The translations under genes and the position numbers were made by a program. A stretch of 64,000 bases of DNA from Frigoribacterium sp. VKM Ac-2836. GTDB lineage: Bacteria > Actinomycetota > Actinomycetes > Actinomycetales > Microbacteriaceae. A model generated the notes under the pieces. That model was not told the DNA's origin. It did not search any database and was given only the letters and a program-made list of their open reading frames with translations. The stretch spans positions 94,919-158,918 of the forward strand of contig NZ_JABRPK010000005.1 in assembly GCF_013248995.1 (NCBI RefSeq). Reading direction: 5' to 3'. Shown in pieces: positions 62,413-64,000 of the stretch (its first letter is position 1; each line of letters starts with the position of its first letter).

Positions 62413-63811
62413 GCCGGTCGTCGATGTCGTCGGTGCCCTGCGGGTCCGTCTCGGAATGGGCAGTCTCATCGTGCGGGCCGCTCTCCTCGTCGTGTCCTGG
62501 TCGCGTGTCGCCGTCCTCGGGGTCGCTCGCGGGGACGTCCCCGTCGTCCTGCGCCGCCTCGCCCGGTTCGTTCGACGGCGCGTCCGGCGTGGCCGTCTCG
62601 TCGAATCCGACCGCGCGCTCGTCGTCGACGTCGATGTCCTCCTCGATGATCTCGACGGTCTCACCGTCCGCACCACCGTTGTCCAGGGCCGCCAGCGCGT
62701 CCTCGGCCCGGTCGGCGAGCTCGAGCCATCGCTCACCCTCGTCGGGGCGACCCAGGTCTTCGAGGACCGTCCCGTACGCCGCGAAGAGGGCCGGACTGTA
62801 GCTGAACGCCTTCGTGCGGTCGAGCTGCGGGATCTCGAGCTCGCCGAGCGCGGCCTGGGGCTGACCGAGGTCGAGGCGGGCCCCCGACATGGCGATCGCC
62901 AACGAGACGCGCACCTGCACGTCGAGGGTCGACACGTCGACGGAGCGTCCGAGCTCGAGCGCGCGCTCCGGGCGACCGAGACCACGCTCGCTGTCGACCA
63001 TCAGAGGGAGCTGGTCGTCACGGCCCGAGATACGGCGGTAGGTGCGCAGTTCACGCAGCGTCAGGGCGTAGTCACCGACCTGGTAGGCGGTGATCGCGAT
63101 GGTCTCGCGGACGACCGAGATGCGTCCGGCCCGACGCCCCGCCGACAACGCGTGCTTGTGCGCCTCTTCCGGGTCCTCGTCGATCAGTCGACCCGCCATG
63201 ACGAGGTGTTTCGCGACCCAGTCCGCGTTCTCCTTGCTGAGCGTCTTCAACTCGCCGCGGGCGACCTTGTCGAGATCGCGGGGCTCGACGTCGTCGGGAA
63301 CGTGCGCGACTTCCTGCGCCGGACGCACCGACTTGATGCCGAACGGGTCCCGATCTTCAGGAGTCTCGCGGGGCTTCCAGGCATCACGACGATCGCCACG
63401 TCCGGTGGAACCGGCTCGAGGCGCTGCCCCCCGACGGTCGTCGCCCGCCGGGCGGCCGGGTCGCTGAGGACGGTCACCATAGGGGGGACGATCACCCCGC
63501 TGGGGACGGTCTCCGTACGAAGGGCGATCTCCGCGCTGAGGACGGTCACCTGCCGCCGGACGATCCCCGCGGTAGGGGCGATCGTTCGAGGGGCGGCCGC
63601 CGGCCGGGCGACCAGTGGACGGTCGTCCCTCACCTGGGCGGTCACCACGCGGCGGACGCCCGTTCGCAGAACGTTCCCCCGAACCACGGCCACGATCGCC
63701 GGACGACGGGCGGCCACCGCTGCCGCCGCCACGATTCGGCCCTCCGCTGCCAGAGCCCGAGGAGGGTCGGCGCGGGCCGTCCTTGCGGTCGTCGTCATCG
63801 CGATCAGTCAC
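62405..63811 (-). CDS. Helical-repeat (TPR-like) protein with RG/RP-rich N-terminus
   Basis: This is a 468-residue protein starting at GTG 63811 (GAGGAG upstream). Residues about 1-150 are a low-complexity tail of Gly-Asp-Arg-Pro repeats, similar in composition to the RluB tail. The middle (about 175-390) is helical with TPR-like pairs (HALSAGRRAGRISVVRETIAI, YALTLRELRTYRRISG). The C-terminal 80 residues are acidic. Its gene precedes the HAD phosphatase in the same transcript. Role unknown; scaffold or RNA-related function is an inference from the RG tail. Confidence 0.8.
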   Translation of the reverse strand: MTDRDDDDRKDGPRRPSSGSGSGGPNRGGGSGGRPSSGDRGRGSGERSANGRPPRGDRPGEGRPSTGRPAGGRPSNDRPYRGDRPAAGDRPQRGDRPSYGDRPQRGDRPPYGDRPQRPGRPAGDDRRGAAPRAGSTGRGDRRDAWKPRETPEDRDPFGIKSVRPAQEVAHVPDDVEPRDLDKVARGELKTLSKENADWVAKHLVMAGRLIDEDPEEAHKHALSAGRRAGRISVVRETIAITAYQVGDYALTLRELRTYRRISGRDDQLPLMVDSERGLGRPERALELGRSVDVSTLDVQVRVSLAIAMSGARLDLGQPQAALGELEIPQLDRTKAFSYSPALFAAYGTVLEDLGRPDEGERWLELADRAEDALAALDNGGADGETVEIIEEDIDVDDERAVGFDETATPDAPSNEPGEAAQDDGDVPASDPEDGDTRPGHDEESGPHDETAHSETDPQGTDDIDDRRA

Positions 63812-63887
63812 CGAAGTGCTCCTCTTGTCGTTCTCTGCCAGCTGTCGAGTTGTGAAGGGCCGACTCTACCAAAGCGCGCATCGGCGC

Positions 63888-63898
63888 AGGAGGCGCGG
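63888..63898. repeat. Intergenic copy of the 11-mer AGGAGGCGCGG
   Basis: This copy lies in the non-coding interval between the TPR-like gene and the rRNA terminator, showing the repeat is not only a coding pattern. See also 14340-14368. Confidence 0.8.
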
Positions 63899-63928
63899 TT
63901 CGGCGTATCGAGAATGGTCCCGTAACGC

Positions 63929-63960
63929 AGAAAGGCCCCTTCCGTGGAAGGGGCCTTTCT
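63929..63960 (-). terminator. rRNA operon terminator
   Basis: Perfect 15-base arms AGAAAGGCCCCTTCC and GGAAGGGGCCTTTCT with a two-base loop, followed leftwards by a short T-rich end. It lies about 20 bases beyond the 5S rRNA 3' end, so it ends the rRNA transcript coming from the right. Confidence 0.9.
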
Positions 63961-63978
63961 GGTGTTTCTCTAAAAGGA

Positions 63979-64000
63979 GTCCGGCGGTGTCCTACTCTCC
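63979..64000 (-). rRNA. rrf: 5S rRNA, 3' end only (cut by window)
   Basis: The minus strand at the window edge reads GGAGAGTAGGACACCGCCGG, which is the conserved 3' end of actinobacterial 5S rRNA. The rest of the ribosomal operon lies to the right of the window and is transcribed leftwards. Only about 22 bases are visible. Confidence 0.85.

Overview
The window is high-GC DNA (about 70% by eye) with gene content and order typical of Actinomycetota, most likely Micrococcales/Microbacteriaceae. Support comes from the housekeeping block xerD-parA-scpA-scpB-rluB-tyrA-cmk-der, the block tlyA-nadK-recN-pyrG-nudix, frequent GTG starts, very many 4-bp ATGA/GTGA overlaps, and a 5S rRNA 3' end with its terminator at the right edge. 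Genus is not determinable from the sequence alone.

Left part (1-25.9 kb). A BMP-type nucleoside importer operon (lipoprotein, dual ATPase, two permeases) ends in an imidazolonepropionase-like amidohydrolase and is divergent from a nucleoside-deaminase-like amidohydrolase cut by the window edge; together they suggest purine or nucleoside salvage. A two-component system (sensor kinase, LuxR-type regulator) is divergent from a MacB-like ABC exporter pair. A six-gene minus-strand operon (family-5 binding lipoprotein, two permeases, fused double ATPase, CocE-type hydrolase, TetR regulator) looks like peptide uptake and hydrolysis, with a palindromic operator just before its first gene. Small envelope, lipoprotein and hypothetical genes follow, mixed with three related hairpin repeats.

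Middle part (25.9-46 kb). This accessory region contains an HsdR-N nuclease-domain protein followed by a lipase-like protein; a MerR-GPP34 pair; a C5-cytosine methyltransferase overlapping a GIY-YIG nuclease gene beside tRNA-Pro(GGG); an aliphatic-sulfonate/nitrate-type ABC importer; an orphan glycine-betaine binding lipoprotein; and an MFS/HxlR divergent pair. At 41.6-45.9 kb lies what I consider the most notable locus. It holds a small WXG100-like protein, a 598-residue protein with a helical N-terminus and a C-terminal alpha/beta-hydrolase domain, its overlapping lipoprotein partner, and two further tandem copies of 'hydrolase C-terminal remnant + lipoprotein'. This looks like a type VII secreted polymorphic toxin with an expanding array of immunity genes. 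The third lipoprotein is thrown out of its ATG frame by one GT unit in a short GT tract.

Right part (46-64 kb). This is a continuous minus-strand housekeeping region: GTPase Der, CMP kinase, prephenate dehydrogenase, RluB with a roughly 470-residue RG-rich tail, ScpB, ScpA, a ParA-like ATPase, XerD, a NUDIX hydrolase, CTP synthase, RecN, NAD kinase, TlyA, a HAD phosphatase and a repeat-rich helical protein.

Across the whole window an 11-base sequence, AGGAGGCGCGG (or its complement), occurs 22 times exactly by my reading. It falls both between genes and inside low-conservation linkers of genes, far above chance for an 11-mer.
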